DNA of 64,000 bases from Paenibacillus_T sp033239625. Lineage in GTDB: Bacteria; Bacillota; Bacilli; Paenibacillales; Paenibacillaceae. This document shows positions 1 to 8,287 of this stretch, piece after piece. The DNA lies in assembly GCF_033239625.1 (NCBI RefSeq), contig NZ_BTCK01000013.1, positions 1 through 64,000 on the forward strand, in the 5' to 3' direction. Each line of letters starts with the position of its first letter. The stretch's first letter is position 1. Under the pieces are notes generated by a model that saw only the letters and a program-made list of their open reading frames with translations, was not told the DNA's origin and made no database searches. The position numbers were made by a program, and so were the translations under genes.

Positions 1-60
1 TGGTAGAGCACCTGACTTTTAATCAGGGTGTCGTAGGTTCGAGTCCTACATGGCTCACCA
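1..60 (+). tRNA. tRNA-Lys (TTT), 5' end cut by the window edge
   Basis: The first 60 bases hold the D-arm remainder, an anticodon stem-loop with loop CTTTTAA (anticodon TTT, lysine), a T-arm with GGTTCGAGTCC, and an encoded CCA at the end. About 16 bases of the 5' acceptor and D-arm lie outside the window. Confidence 0.93.
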
Positions 61-78
61 TTTATTAAACAAACAAGT

Positions 79-106
79 ACCACAGACCACGGTCTGTGGT
101 TTTTTT
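79..106 (+). terminator. Intrinsic terminator after tRNA-Lys
   Basis: A perfect 10-bp stem (ACCACAGACC / GGTCTGTGGT) with a tiny loop is followed by seven T residues. It probably ends the tRNA transcript. Confidence 0.9.
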
Positions 107-165
107 GTGTATAACAACAATTAAACATGTTCCCTAAAGTGGTTCTAGACCTCGAGCAGGCGTAG

Positions 166-209
166 TTCTTTAGGATAGGTAGCAATTTATGTTACAATGT
201 CCTAAAGAA
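166..209 (+). promoter_or_regulatory. Promoter and putative operator of the PucR-type regulator gene
   Basis: A -10 element TACAAT lies at 193-198, with a weak -35 (TTAGGA) at 170-175, 17 bp upstream. A perfect 10-bp inverted repeat, TTCTTTAGGA (166-175) and TCCTAAAGAA (200-209), brackets the -10. A further CCTAAAG half-site lies at 133-139. The arrangement suggests autoregulation by the downstream gene product or control by another dimeric repressor. The binding protein is an inference. Confidence 0.55.
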
Positions 210-237
210 AAAGGCTTTCATGGATAGGGGATAAGGA

Positions 238-1332
238 ATGAGCATGTCGGATTGGGATCAGCTGCAGCACATTTTGAAATGCCCGATCATTGCTGATGAT
301 CTGCTCGTATCGGATCATCCGGAATGGACAAGCTTAGAGCCGGGAACGGTAATGATGGAGCAAGGCGACTCACTTAAAGTCGTCTGGCGTGTCGATTATC
401 GTACATTACGCCAATTAACGATTAAACGCAGCACATGGACCGATACGGAGAAAGCATTGGTGCAGTGGGCGATAACACAGCAAGCGGGACAGGGCTTGGG
501 AAGTACGTACGAGCTGGATAGTAAATCGGATATTGAACGAAAATCTCGTGCCTTAGGGGAATGGATCGTACAGCAGGCTGCTATTGGAGGTACGGAAACG
601 GTACCTGGTAGTTTAGCTTCTGATGGGCGACTATATGCAGAAATGATTCCTTTCTTATTAGAAACGGATCAAGCAACTGAAGCCTCGGCTTTTAGCGATT
701 TGCAGAAGCTTCTGGCATCTTTCTTAGATGAAGAAGTCATTGTCATCCCGCTCAAAACTCAGGAGTGGCTTGTTCTTGCGCCAGTATCGCTGATGCGAGA
801 TACGCTGGAGGAACGCGATGATCAGACCGATGTGCTGGAGGAGAGTTTAGTTTCTATAGGCTCTGGACTTCACGAGATGTTGGCTAGCGAGTGGATTGGC
901 GAATGCCATTTAGCAGTCGGTCGACCGATGAAGCCGGTAAAGTCCATTGTGCAGACGGTCATACTGCTGCAGGAAACGATTGAGCTTGGACGGATTTATG
1001 ACATGGGATCGAATATACATTTGCCTTGGAATATGCATTTGGAGCGGTTGCTTATTAGCATTCCGGAAAATGTACGGTTGCGCTATGTGGAGCAAGCATT
1101 CGGCAGGTCGGATGTATTCATGGAGCCGGAGACGTTGTCTACGCTGGAGACTTTCTTTGCATTGGATTGTAATGTCAGTGAAACAGCGAAGAAGCTGTTT
1201 ATTCATCGGAATACATTGTTGTACCGATTAGATAAGCTCAAGCAGGAATCGGGACTTGATGTTCGCGTATTCCGGGACGCAGTTTTGATGAAGATCATTT
1301 TGCTATTGTACAAAGTTACGAAAAGGACCTAA
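238..1332 (+). CDS. PucR/CdaR-type helix-turn-helix transcriptional regulator
   Basis: A cytoplasmic DNA-binding regulator of 364 aa. The last ~60 residues (about 300-360) match the PucR C-terminal HTH: a Leu-rich helix, then CNVSETAKKLFIHRNTLLYR and a final helix. This layout is shared by sugar-diacid and purine-catabolism regulators. The N-terminal 280 residues carry no motif I recognise and may be a ligand-sensing domain. ATG 238 follows GGGGATAAGGA; an in-frame ATG at 244 is an alternative. It lies 98 bp upstream of msmX on the same strand, so it may respond to a carbon source, but no target can be proven here. A 10-bp inverted repeat in its promoter suggests autoregulation. Confidence 0.8.
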   Translation: MSMSDWDQLQHILKCPIIADDLLVSDHPEWTSLEPGTVMMEQGDSLKVVWRVDYRTLRQLTIKRSTWTDTEKALVQWAITQQAGQGLGSTYELDSKSDIERKSRALGEWIVQQAAIGGTETVPGSLASDGRLYAEMIPFLLETDQATEASAFSDLQKLLASFLDEEVIVIPLKTQEWLVLAPVSLMRDTLEERDDQTDVLEESLVSIGSGLHEMLASEWIGECHLAVGRPMKPVKSIVQTVILLQETIELGRIYDMGSNIHLPWNMHLERLLISIPENVRLRYVEQAFGRSDVFMEPETLSTLETFFALDCNVSETAKKLFIHRNTLLYRLDKLKQESGLDVRVFRDAVLMKIILLLYKVTKRT

Positions 1333-1430
1333 ATTTTTTGTAAGGAATGTGCATAGTCATATGGGATGCACTGAGTTAATATAGAAACATAACGAAACGA
1401 ATCATATAATTGTTTAGGGGGAAATGACTC

Positions 1431-2552
1431 ATGGCAGGCGTACGCTTAGAGCATGTGTACAAAAAGTATCCAGGTTCCGATCTCGCATCCGTTAAAGATA
1501 TCAATCTCGACATTAAGGATAAAGAATTCCTCGTACTCGTCGGCCCATCGGGTTGCGGTAAATCGACGACGCTTCGGATGATTGCCGGCCTTGAAGAAAT
1601 TTCCGAAGGTAAACTGTTCATCGGCGACCGTCTGGTGAATGACGTTGCACCTAAAGATCGCGACATCGCGATGGTATTCCAATCCTACGCCCTGTACCCA
1701 CACATGAACGTGTACCAAAACATGGCGTTTGGTCTGAAACTTCGTAAATTCAAAAAAGCAGACATCGACAAACGCGTTCGTGAAGCTGCTAAAATTCTCG
1801 ATATCGAGCACTTGCTCGACCGTAAACCTAAGGCTCTGTCCGGTGGTCAACGTCAGCGTGTAGCACTCGGCCGTGCTATCGTTCGTGAACCACAAGTATT
1901 CTTGATGGACGAACCGCTTTCCAACTTGGACGCTAAACTCCGTGGTCAAATGCGCGCGGAAATCTCCAAACTGGCTAAACGTCTTGAAACGACTGTTATC
2001 TACGTAACACATGACCAGGTCGAAGCAATGACGATGGGTGACCGTATCGTTGTTATGAAAGACGGTATCATCCAACAAGCAGCTTCTCCTGAAGAGCTGT
2101 ACAACCACCCAACGAACATCTTCGTTGCAGGCTTTATCGGCGCTCCTTCGATGAACTTCATCACGGGCAACCTGAATGACAAAGGCGGCGAGCTTCGCTT
2201 CAAAGCTGATGGCATCGACGTTGTTATTCCAGAAGGCAAAGCTAAAGTTCTTCGTGACAAAGGCTATGCTAACAAAGAGGTTGTTCTTGGTATTCGTCCA
2301 GACGATTTCCACGAAGAGCCAGTATTCATGGAAGCTTCGCCAAACACAATCGTTTCGGCTCATATCGACGTTGCTGAGAACCTCGGCCACGAGATGATCC
2401 TCTACCTGAACGGTATTGGTACGCAAGCGGTAACGGCGCGTGTAGACGGTCGTTCGACGCTTCGTGAAGGCCAAAACGTTAAACTCGCACTCGACATGAA
2501 CAAAGCTCATGTATTCGATAAAGAGTCCGAACTGAACGTATTCGAGAACTAA
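1431..2552 (+). CDS. msmX: Multiple-sugar ABC importer ATP-binding subunit MsmX (UgpC type)
   Basis: The ATPase that energises carbohydrate ABC importers from the cytoplasmic side. Length is 373 aa, normal for the MsmX/MalK/UgpC family. Walker A GPSGCGKST is at about 38-46, the Q-loop FQSYALYPHM near 82-91, the ABC signature LSGGQRQR near 135, Walker B VFLMDEPLSNLDA near 155, and an H-loop YVTHD follows. A C-terminal TOBE-like regulatory domain follows residue 235. In B. subtilis one MsmX serves several importers that lack their own ATPase. The LplB/YtcP transporter at 54.5-58.1 kb has no ATPase gene and is a plausible client (inference). ATG 1431 follows AGGGGG, and codon use is strongly biased, as in highly expressed genes. 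Confidence 0.95.
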   Translation: MAGVRLEHVYKKYPGSDLASVKDINLDIKDKEFLVLVGPSGCGKSTTLRMIAGLEEISEGKLFIGDRLVNDVAPKDRDIAMVFQSYALYPHMNVYQNMAFGLKLRKFKKADIDKRVREAAKILDIEHLLDRKPKALSGGQRQRVALGRAIVREPQVFLMDEPLSNLDAKLRGQMRAEISKLAKRLETTVIYVTHDQVEAMTMGDRIVVMKDGIIQQAASPEELYNHPTNIFVAGFIGAPSMNFITGNLNDKGGELRFKADGIDVVIPEGKAKVLRDKGYANKEVVLGIRPDDFHEEPVFMEASPNTIVSAHIDVAENLGHEMILYLNGIGTQAVTARVDGRSTLREGQNVKLALDMNKAHVFDKESELNVFEN

Positions 2553-2574
2553 TCGATTCGTAATAGATGAACAG

Positions 2575-2606
2575 CCTCTGAGCTCACAGCTCGGAGGTTT
2601 TTTTTT
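2575..2606 (+). terminator. Intrinsic terminator of msmX
   Basis: A 10-bp stem CCTCTGAGCT / AGCTCGGAGG (one G-T pair) is followed by nine T residues, 22 bp after the msmX stop. Confidence 0.92.
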
Positions 2607-2633
2607 GTTATACTAAACCGTTTGCCTGCTGGT

Positions 2634-2764
2634 ATGTCTAAATGGAATTCAACGGGTAAGAACCGCCAGAAGCCTTATCGTGTGAGCATGCTGAAGATGA
2701 AACTGCTTTAGAGGCAGCGGCGATACAAGGCGATGGAAACTTCGATAAAGATGAAACGGGCTAA
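2634..2764 (+). pseudogene. Possible small acidic-protein gene with a one-base frameshift
   Basis: From ATG 2634 a frame reads MSKWNSTGKNRQKP and then stops at 2709-2711. In the neighbouring frame, positions 2660-2764 read an acidic peptide containing CEHAEDETALEAAAIQGDGN and ending KDETG. Adding one base near 2657-2660 would join both into a 43-residue protein. The terminator at 2756-2786 overlaps its stop, as for a real transcription unit, and TATACT lies just upstream (2610-2615). The ribosome binding site is poor, so this could also be chance. Confidence 0.3.
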
Positions 2765-2786
2765 ACATTGCGTTTGGCCCGTTTTT
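2756..2786 (+). terminator. Intrinsic terminator just upstream of hprK
   Basis: An 11-bp stem ACGGGCTAAAC / GTTTGGCCCGT (one G-T pair) with a 5-base loop runs into TTTTT. It separates hprK from whatever is transcribed between 2607 and 2755. Confidence 0.85.
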
Positions 2787-2833
2787 CATTTACGATGAAG
2801 ACATTGGAAAAACGGCAATGGGAGGCAGCAGTG

Positions 2834-3772
2834 ATGGCCAAAAAGGTGAAAGTATCGGAACTCGTTCAACAGTTCCAGCTTGAGATTTTGTCCGGCGAGG
2901 AAGGGCTGCGCCGTACGATAACGACAGATGACCTGTATCGACCAGGTCTTGAGATGGCAGGTTATTTTCATTACCATCCGCGTGAGCGGGTGCAAATACT
3001 CGGCAAGACGGAGCTGACATTCCTTCAGACGCTTAGTGCGCAATCACGTTCGGAGCGGATGGAGAGGTTGTGCAATGATGAAGCGCCATGCATCATTATT
3101 ACACGCGGTCTAGAAGCGCCGCTTGAATTGCTAGAGCAGTCTAAACTCGCGGATGTACCTGTTCTGCGAAGCGGTATGGCGACAACGATACTACAAAGCC
3201 GTGTAACGAACTTCTTGGAGCGTAAGCTTGCACCAACTGCAACGATTCACGGTGTACTGGTCGACGTATATGGTATTGGCATGCTTATTACGGGCGGCAG
3301 CGGTATCGGTAAGAGTGAGACGGCGCTTGAGCTTGTGAAGCGCGGTCACCGATTAGTCGCCGATGATGCAGTCGAGATCAGGCAGACGTCTGATAATCAG
3401 CTGCATGGTTCCGCACCGGAACTCATTCGTCATTTGCTCGAAATTCGTGGTCTCGGCATTATTAACGTTATGACATTGTTCGGAGCAGGCGCAATTCGCA
3501 ACAACAAACGGATTGAGCTTGTTATTCGACTCGAGAACTGGCAGCCGGACAAGCAGTATGATCGTCTTGGTCTGGATGAGGAAACGACTCGCATTATTGA
3601 TACAGATGTTCCGCTCGTTACGGTTCCTGTACGACCAGGCCGCAACTTAGCGGTTATTATTGAAGTCGCAGCGATGAATTACCGTTTGAAACGGATGGGT
3701 TATAATGCTGCATTGCAATTCACGAACAAGCTGACAGAGACGATCGCTGACGATATGGACGATTATGAATGA
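2834..3772 (+). CDS. hprK: HPr kinase/phosphorylase
   Basis: Phosphorylates HPr at Ser46, and dephosphorylates it, to drive carbon catabolite control. It acts in the cytoplasm as a hexamer. Length is 312 aa from ATG 2834 (family about 310). That start is chosen because GGAGG lies 10 bp upstream and the protein then begins MAKKVKVSELVQQFQLE as in the family; the frame also extends back to 2768. Walker A reads GGSGIGKSE at about 154-162, where many homologues have Asp at the second position, and the HprK signature LEIRGLGIINV follows near 205. The gene opens the conserved hprK-lgt-ppaX cluster. Its substrate HPr is encoded at 22145. Confidence 0.96.
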   Translation: MAKKVKVSELVQQFQLEILSGEEGLRRTITTDDLYRPGLEMAGYFHYHPRERVQILGKTELTFLQTLSAQSRSERMERLCNDEAPCIIITRGLEAPLELLEQSKLADVPVLRSGMATTILQSRVTNFLERKLAPTATIHGVLVDVYGIGMLITGGSGIGKSETALELVKRGHRLVADDAVEIRQTSDNQLHGSAPELIRHLLEIRGLGIINVMTLFGAGAIRNNKRIELVIRLENWQPDKQYDRLGLDEETTRIIDTDVPLVTVPVRPGRNLAVIIEVAAMNYRLKRMGYNAALQFTNKLTETIADDMDDYE

Positions 3773-3841
3773 TGAACGAAGCCGGCTCGCTCGAGCCGGT
3801 CTATTGTATGACAAATCGTATAAAGGAGACTCGGCCCTATC

Positions 3842-4813
3842 ATGTTGGAAACGCTTCGTCTTAATCCAATAGCATTTGACCTTGGACCGATTACGGTACA
3901 CTGGTACGGTATCATCCTAGGCATGGGGGCGCTGGTTGGCCTGCTGCTCGCCGTACAAGAAGGCAAACGGTTCGGCATTACCCCAGATTTCTTCATGGAT
4001 CTGCTGCTCCTTGGCGTGCCGTCGGCTGTCATCGCTGCACGGATTTATTATGTAGCATTCGAATGGAACCGCTATAAGAACGATTTCTTCTCCGTCTTCA
4101 AAATATGGGAAGGCGGTATCGCGATCTACGGCGCGTTAATCGGCGCTTTCGTATGCGGCATTATCTATGCGCGTCAGAAGGGTTACAACTTCCTGCGCAT
4201 TGCCGATATTTGCGCACCATCGCTTATCGCTGGTCAATTGATTGGCCGTTGGGGCAACTTCGTCAATCAGGAAGCTTATGGCGGTCCTGTCGAGGAATCG
4301 TTCCTGCGGGACAAGCTTCATCTGCCGGGCTGGATTGTGGATCAGATGAATGTGGAAGGCATCTTCCACCACCCGACGTTCCTGTATGAGTCGCTCTGGA
4401 ATGTGGTCGGCATTATTATTCTGTTCGTTCTTCGCCGCCAGAAGTTTCTGCGCGCCGGCGAGCTGCTGTGCACGTACTTCTTCTGGTACGCACTCGGCCG
4501 TTTCTATATTGAAGCATTGCGCACGGACAGCTTGGCGTTCTCCGGTCCAGACTGGCTCGCATCGTTCATGAACGGATTGTGGACACCGATGGAGTGGATG
4601 GGCTTCCAGCAAGGTTACTTGAACATTGCAGTAGAAGGCAATGTACGTGTGTCGCAGCTCGTTAGTGTTATTCTGCTGCTCGCAGCGGTCGTCTTCGTAG
4701 TTGTAAGACGTGTAACGATCTCGAATCCGGTTCATTATCTCGATCCGCTCGTGTCCAGCAAGCAGAAGGCTTCGGATAACAAGAGCGGATCATCGGATAT
4801 TGCGAATAGTTAA
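3842..4813 (+). CDS. lgt: Phosphatidylglycerol--prolipoprotein diacylglyceryl transferase
   Basis: Transfers diacylglycerol from phosphatidylglycerol to the lipobox cysteine of prolipoproteins. It is an integral membrane enzyme. Length is 323 aa with about seven hydrophobic segments. The Lgt signature is visible as LIGRWGNFVNQEAYGG at about 132-147, with HWYG near residue 20 and GGIAIYG near 91. The C-terminal ~35 residues are polar. ATG 3842 follows AAAGGAGA. It sits 69 bp after hprK, as in B. subtilis. Lipoproteins in this window, such as the binding protein at 56461, would be its substrates. Confidence 0.96.
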   Translation: MLETLRLNPIAFDLGPITVHWYGIILGMGALVGLLLAVQEGKRFGITPDFFMDLLLLGVPSAVIAARIYYVAFEWNRYKNDFFSVFKIWEGGIAIYGALIGAFVCGIIYARQKGYNFLRIADICAPSLIAGQLIGRWGNFVNQEAYGGPVEESFLRDKLHLPGWIVDQMNVEGIFHHPTFLYESLWNVVGIIILFVLRRQKFLRAGELLCTYFFWYALGRFYIEALRTDSLAFSGPDWLASFMNGLWTPMEWMGFQQGYLNIAVEGNVRVSQLVSVILLLAAVVFVVVRRVTISNPVHYLDPLVSSKQKASDNKSGSSDIANS

Positions 4814-4852
4814 TGAGCAGCTCCTGAGTGGAGCGTTGCATTGAAGGAACAC

Positions 4853-4901
4853 AATCGGCTCCGTCTGCTCAGCCATCGATTGGCTGGCGGCGGAGCCGAT
4901 T
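4853..4901. other. Long hairpin between lgt and ppaX
   Basis: Outer arms AATCGGCTCCG (4853-4863) and CGGAGCCGATT (4891-4901) enclose inner arms CAGCCA / TGGCTG. There is no T-tract, so this is not a normal terminator. It ends shortly before the ppaX ribosome binding site and could affect mRNA processing or read-through. Confidence 0.6.
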
Positions 4902-4922
4902 AAGCAGGAAGGGGATTTTGGT

Positions 4923-5567
4923 TTGACACAGCAGCAAATTAAGACCATGTTATTCGATTTGGACGGTACGGTGCTCGACACGAACGAGTTGATTATTCAA
5001 TCTTTTATCCATGCGCTGGATGGGATTGTTGAACCGGGCTTCGGCGCGGAGCACATTATTCCTTCCATGGGATTGCCGCTCGTTGATCAACTGCGGCAGT
5101 TTTCTGGCAGAGAAGATGTAGCAGAACTGCTGGTCAAATATCGCGAATTCAATTTACGTGTGCATGACGATTACGTACAGGCCTTCCCGTATGTGAATGA
5201 AGTGCTGAAGACGCTGCATGAACGCGGCATCCAGATGGGCGTTGTAACGACCAAGATGCGCCTTACAACGGAGCGGGGGCTGACGTTCGTTGGCATTCGA
5301 GACTATATGAGCAGCATCGTATCGATCGATGATGTGAAGAATGCGAAGCCGCATCCTGAGCCTGTGCTTCGTGCGCTTGAAGAGCTAGGGGCCGACCCGG
5401 CCACTACGATGATGGTAGGGGACAGCGCGGTCGATATGGAATCGGCTGCAGCAGCTGGCGCCATCCCTGTTGGTGTTGCTTGGTCGCTGAAGGGAGAACA
5501 GAAGCTCCGCGTAAGCGGTGCGCAGCATATTATTCACGACATGCGGGATTTACTAAAGTTCGTCTAA
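4923..5567 (+). CDS. ppaX: Pyrophosphatase PpaX (HAD family)
   Basis: Hydrolyses the pyrophosphate released when HprK dephosphorylates P-Ser-HPr; a cytoplasmic HAD-superfamily enzyme. Length is 214 aa. HAD motif I is FDLDGTVLDTN at about 11-21, motif II is VVTTK near 105, the motif III lysine lies in NAKPHPEP near 140, and motif IV is MVGDSAVDME near 162. I chose TTG 4923 because AAGGGG lies 7 bp upstream; a shorter ATG start would begin directly at MLFDLDGT. Identity rests mainly on its place after hprK-lgt, since HAD phosphatases are hard to tell apart by sequence alone. Confidence 0.88.
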   Translation: MTQQQIKTMLFDLDGTVLDTNELIIQSFIHALDGIVEPGFGAEHIIPSMGLPLVDQLRQFSGREDVAELLVKYREFNLRVHDDYVQAFPYVNEVLKTLHERGIQMGVVTTKMRLTTERGLTFVGIRDYMSSIVSIDDVKNAKPHPEPVLRALEELGADPATTMMVGDSAVDMESAAAAGAIPVGVAWSLKGEQKLRVSGAQHIIHDMRDLLKFV

Positions 5568-5594
5568 CCAACGTCTAACGGGAGCGGGTACTTG

Positions 5595-6086
5595 ATGGGA
5601 CGTAACGTTGAACGATTCAAGATGGTAGGCCCAAATGCGCTGTGGCAGGTTTATCGTACGGTGAGCCGGTTCAAAGCGGTACGCAATTTCATAGCGATTC
5701 AAATCGCGCGTTACTGTCCTTCTCTACCGGTGAAAAATGCGATTTATCGCCATGTGCTTGGCATGAAGGTGGGGCGCGAGACGGCGTTCGCGCTGATGGT
5801 GATGGTCGATGTATTTTTCCCGGAGAAGATTGAAGTCGGTGACAACTGCATTATTGGGTATAATTCCACGCTGCTCACGCATGAGTATCTCATCGGCGAA
5901 TATCGGACAGGCAAGATCGTCATCGGCAACAGCGTTATGATCGGGGCGAACACGACAGTGCTGCCCGGTGTTACGATTGGCGACGGGGCAGTTGTTGCAG
6001 CAGGCTCGGTGGTGCACCGGGATGTGCCCGCAGGCGCTTTCGTAGGCGGTAATCCTATGCAGGAGTTACGCAGATCAGGTCAATAA
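5595..6086 (+). CDS. Left-handed beta-helix acyltransferase (YvoF-like)
   Basis: Probable O-acetyltransferase of the hexapeptide-repeat family. Length is 163 aa from ATG 5595, which follows GGAGCGGG; a TTG lies directly before it. The C-terminal half has hexapeptide turns (IVIGNSVMIGANTTVLPGV, IGDGAVVAAGSVV) and ends in the GGNPMQE loop, as in maltose/galactoside acetyltransferases. The catalytic-type His lies in LLTHEYLIG. It follows ppaX by 27 bp and precedes the his genes, which matches the B. subtilis yvoF position. The substrate is unknown. Confidence 0.85.
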   Translation: MGRNVERFKMVGPNALWQVYRTVSRFKAVRNFIAIQIARYCPSLPVKNAIYRHVLGMKVGRETAFALMVMVDVFFPEKIEVGDNCIIGYNSTLLTHEYLIGEYRTGKIVIGNSVMIGANTTVLPGVTIGDGAVVAAGSVVHRDVPAGAFVGGNPMQELRRSGQ

Positions 6087-6088
6087 TG

Positions 6089-6121
6089 AAGGCCAGACTC
6101 CCTTGTGGAGCTGGTCTTTTC
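6089..6121 (+). terminator. Intrinsic terminator after the hprK-lgt-ppaX cluster
   Basis: An imperfect stem (GGCCAG-CTCC paired with GGAG-TGGTC) with a short loop runs into TTTTCT, directly after the acyltransferase stop. Confidence 0.7.
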
Positions 6122-6149
6122 TCATGCATTCGACAGCGTGTGATGTCCC

Positions 6150-6178
6150 TTGACGGGTACGTCAGATCATGGTACGAT
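6150..6178 (+). promoter_or_regulatory. Sigma-A type promoter of the histidine operon
   Basis: TTGACG (6150-6155), a 17-bp spacer and TACGAT (6173-6178) fit a vegetative promoter. The leader to hisZ would be about 165 nt. I see no T-box signature (no specifier stem or AGGGTGG-type motif) and no terminator in this leader. Confidence 0.7.
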
Positions 6179-6350
6179 TACGACTAATCCTTTGTTTTGG
6201 TAGTATGGTAACATGGTATCGCTTTAACGCACTAAATCAACATTAAACGAAATGCATTATTGGATGCAACAACATGAGAAGAACGATGGAACAAAACATA
6301 GAGCAATCATCAAGCCATCCATATAACTATCGCTAAGAAGGTGAATCCGT

Positions 6351-7553
6351 ATGTCGAAACCTAAAGTGTTTGAGAAACCGATCGGGGTCAAAGATTATTT
6401 GCCGCACGCTGTTGCGAAGCTGCGCCGGATTGAGCGTCAGACGCTCGAGTGCATGAACCGTTGGGGTTATGAGCAGATCATCACGCCAACGATGGAGTTC
6501 TACGATACGGTCGGCGTAGCGAGCTCTACATCCGATCAGAAGCTGTTCAAGCTGCTTAATAATCGCGGCACGACGCTCGTACTGCGTTCGGATATGACGG
6601 CGCCAATCGCGCGCGTTGTATCGTCATTGTTGAAAGAAACGGCATTCCCGCTGCGTCTGTCGTACCATGCGAACGTCTTCCGCGCGATTGAGGAAGAAGC
6701 GGGCCGCGATGCGGAATTTTTCCAAACAGGCGTGGAGCTTGTTGGGGATCCATCGGCTGAAGCGGATGCTGAAGTTGTCGCACTGGCGATTGCATCGCTT
6801 AAAGCAGCAGGCGTTGAACGGTTCAAAATCGCAATTGGTCACGTCGGTTTCTTGAACGGTCTGTTCGAGGAGACGCTGCCGGGCCGCCCTGAGGCGCAGG
6901 AAGCGCTGAAAGCTTGCCTGCTCGGCCGCGACTATGTCGGCTATCGTGAGCTGCTGCGCAGCCTGTCGCTGGCGGAGCCGGTATTGAAGGAGCTCGAAGG
7001 CATTCTTCGTCTGCGCGGCGGACAAGAAATTTGCAATCAAGCGCTGCAGCTGAGCGGTACAGAAACGGCAAAGGCGTCCATTCAGCATCTGTGCGAGATT
7101 TGGGATGTGCTGAAGGCGTATGGCGTATGCGAGAATGTGTTGATCGACCTGACGATGATCGGCGATTTCTCCTATTATACGGGTATGACGTTCGAAGGTT
7201 ATGCGGCGGATCTCGGATTCCCAGTCGTAAGCGGCGGCCGTTATGACAATCTGCTTACGCAGTTCGGACGTCCAGCACCGGCTACAGGCTTCGCGATCAA
7301 GACGACGCGGGTGCTCGAGCTGCTTGATGGTGTAGAAGAAGCACAGCCGGAGCGTGTACTGATTAGCTATGATACTAATGGCCGCGCGGCAGCGCTTGAG
7401 GAAGCGCAGCGTCTTCGTTCGGAAGGCGTCATCGTGGTTACGGAGCGGGTAGAAGCAGGACAGCAAGTTACGAATTCTGCTGACAGAGACGGATATGCTA
7501 AATTTATCTCGTTTGTCGGATCGCAGGGAACGAAGGGAGAGCAATCGAAGTGA
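6351..7553 (+). CDS. hisZ: ATP phosphoribosyltransferase regulatory subunit
   Basis: HisZ is a catalytically dead histidyl-tRNA-synthetase-like protein that binds short-form HisG and confers activity and histidine feedback control. Length is 400 aa. Class II synthetase-type segments are visible: LRSDMTAPIARV near 80 (motif 2 region) and GGRYDNLL near 295. No tRNA-binding anticodon domain is present, unlike HisS. ATG 6351 follows AAGGTGA. Its stop overlaps the start of hisG by 4 bp, a sign of translational coupling between partners of one complex. Confidence 0.94.
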   Translation: MSKPKVFEKPIGVKDYLPHAVAKLRRIERQTLECMNRWGYEQIITPTMEFYDTVGVASSTSDQKLFKLLNNRGTTLVLRSDMTAPIARVVSSLLKETAFPLRLSYHANVFRAIEEEAGRDAEFFQTGVELVGDPSAEADAEVVALAIASLKAAGVERFKIAIGHVGFLNGLFEETLPGRPEAQEALKACLLGRDYVGYRELLRSLSLAEPVLKELEGILRLRGGQEICNQALQLSGTETAKASIQHLCEIWDVLKAYGVCENVLIDLTMIGDFSYYTGMTFEGYAADLGFPVVSGGRYDNLLTQFGRPAPATGFAIKTTRVLELLDGVEEAQPERVLISYDTNGRAAALEEAQRLRSEGVIVVTERVEAGQQVTNSADRDGYAKFISFVGSQGTKGEQSK

Positions 7554-8191
7554 GCGGACAGCAGGAGATTTTGAAGGTGGCAATGCCGAAGGGCCGGATC
7601 TATAAACAGGCATCGAAGCTGTTCCGTGAAGCGGGACTGCCGATTCCAGTCGATTTTGACGATTCGCGTAAGCTTATTATTGAAGTGCCTGATGCGAAGA
7701 TGGAATTCATTATGGCGAAGCCGGTCGACGTGCCTACTTATGTAGAGTACGGCGTAGCAGATATCGGTATCGTCGGCAAAGACGTATTGATGGAAGAAAA
7801 TAAAGACGTCTATGAGCTGCTCGATCTTGGCATCGCGAAATGCCGGATGTCCGTTATCGGACTGCCGGACTGGAAGCCGGTTATTAATCCACGTGTCGCT
7901 ACGAAATATCCGAACGTGGCATCGCAATATTTTCGCGAGTTGGGTCAGCAGGTAGAGGTCATTAAGTTGAACGGTTCGATCGAGCTGGCGCCGCTGATCG
8001 GTCTCGCGGACCGCATTGTCGATATGGTCGAAACAGGCCAAACGCTGAAGGAGAACGGTCTCGTGGAGATGGAATCGATCTTCGGCATTACGAGCCGCCT
8101 CATTGCAAACCGAGTGAGCTATCGGATGAAGAACGAGCCGATTCAGAAGTTGTGTGATCTGCTGCAGCAGACGCTTGCGGCACGAGTGTAA
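7550..8191 (+). CDS. hisG: ATP phosphoribosyltransferase, short form
   Basis: First enzyme of histidine synthesis: joins PRPP and ATP to give phosphoribosyl-ATP. Length is 213 aa, the short form that lacks the C-terminal regulatory domain and needs HisZ. Typical segments are MPKGRIYKQA near 12, YGVADIGIVGKD near 66 and the PRPP-binding loop ADRIVDMVETGQTLKENGL near 152. GTG start at 7550 overlaps hisZ. PRPP would come from Prs, encoded at 13687. Confidence 0.96.
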   Translation: MSGQQEILKVAMPKGRIYKQASKLFREAGLPIPVDFDDSRKLIIEVPDAKMEFIMAKPVDVPTYVEYGVADIGIVGKDVLMEENKDVYELLDLGIAKCRMSVIGLPDWKPVINPRVATKYPNVASQYFRELGQQVEVIKLNGSIELAPLIGLADRIVDMVETGQTLKENGLVEMESIFGITSRLIANRVSYRMKNEPIQKLCDLLQQTLAARV

Positions 8192-8287
8192 CGAACGGAT
8201 AATAGAAGGCTTATTCGGCGGGCGGCTTGGCGGTTCAGGACCAGAGCTGCCCTTCCGAGTAGGCGTAGTCATTGGGGGATGGAAACG

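Noticed and set aside
1446..2510. Long open frame on the minus strand opposite msmX (354 codons)
   Set aside because: It is the mirror of a highly biased gene; its protein has no motif, and msmX is certain on the plus strand.
6179..6350. Possible T-box or attenuator in the his leader
   Set aside because: No specifier loop, no T-box sequence and no terminator hairpin could be seen in the 165-nt leader.
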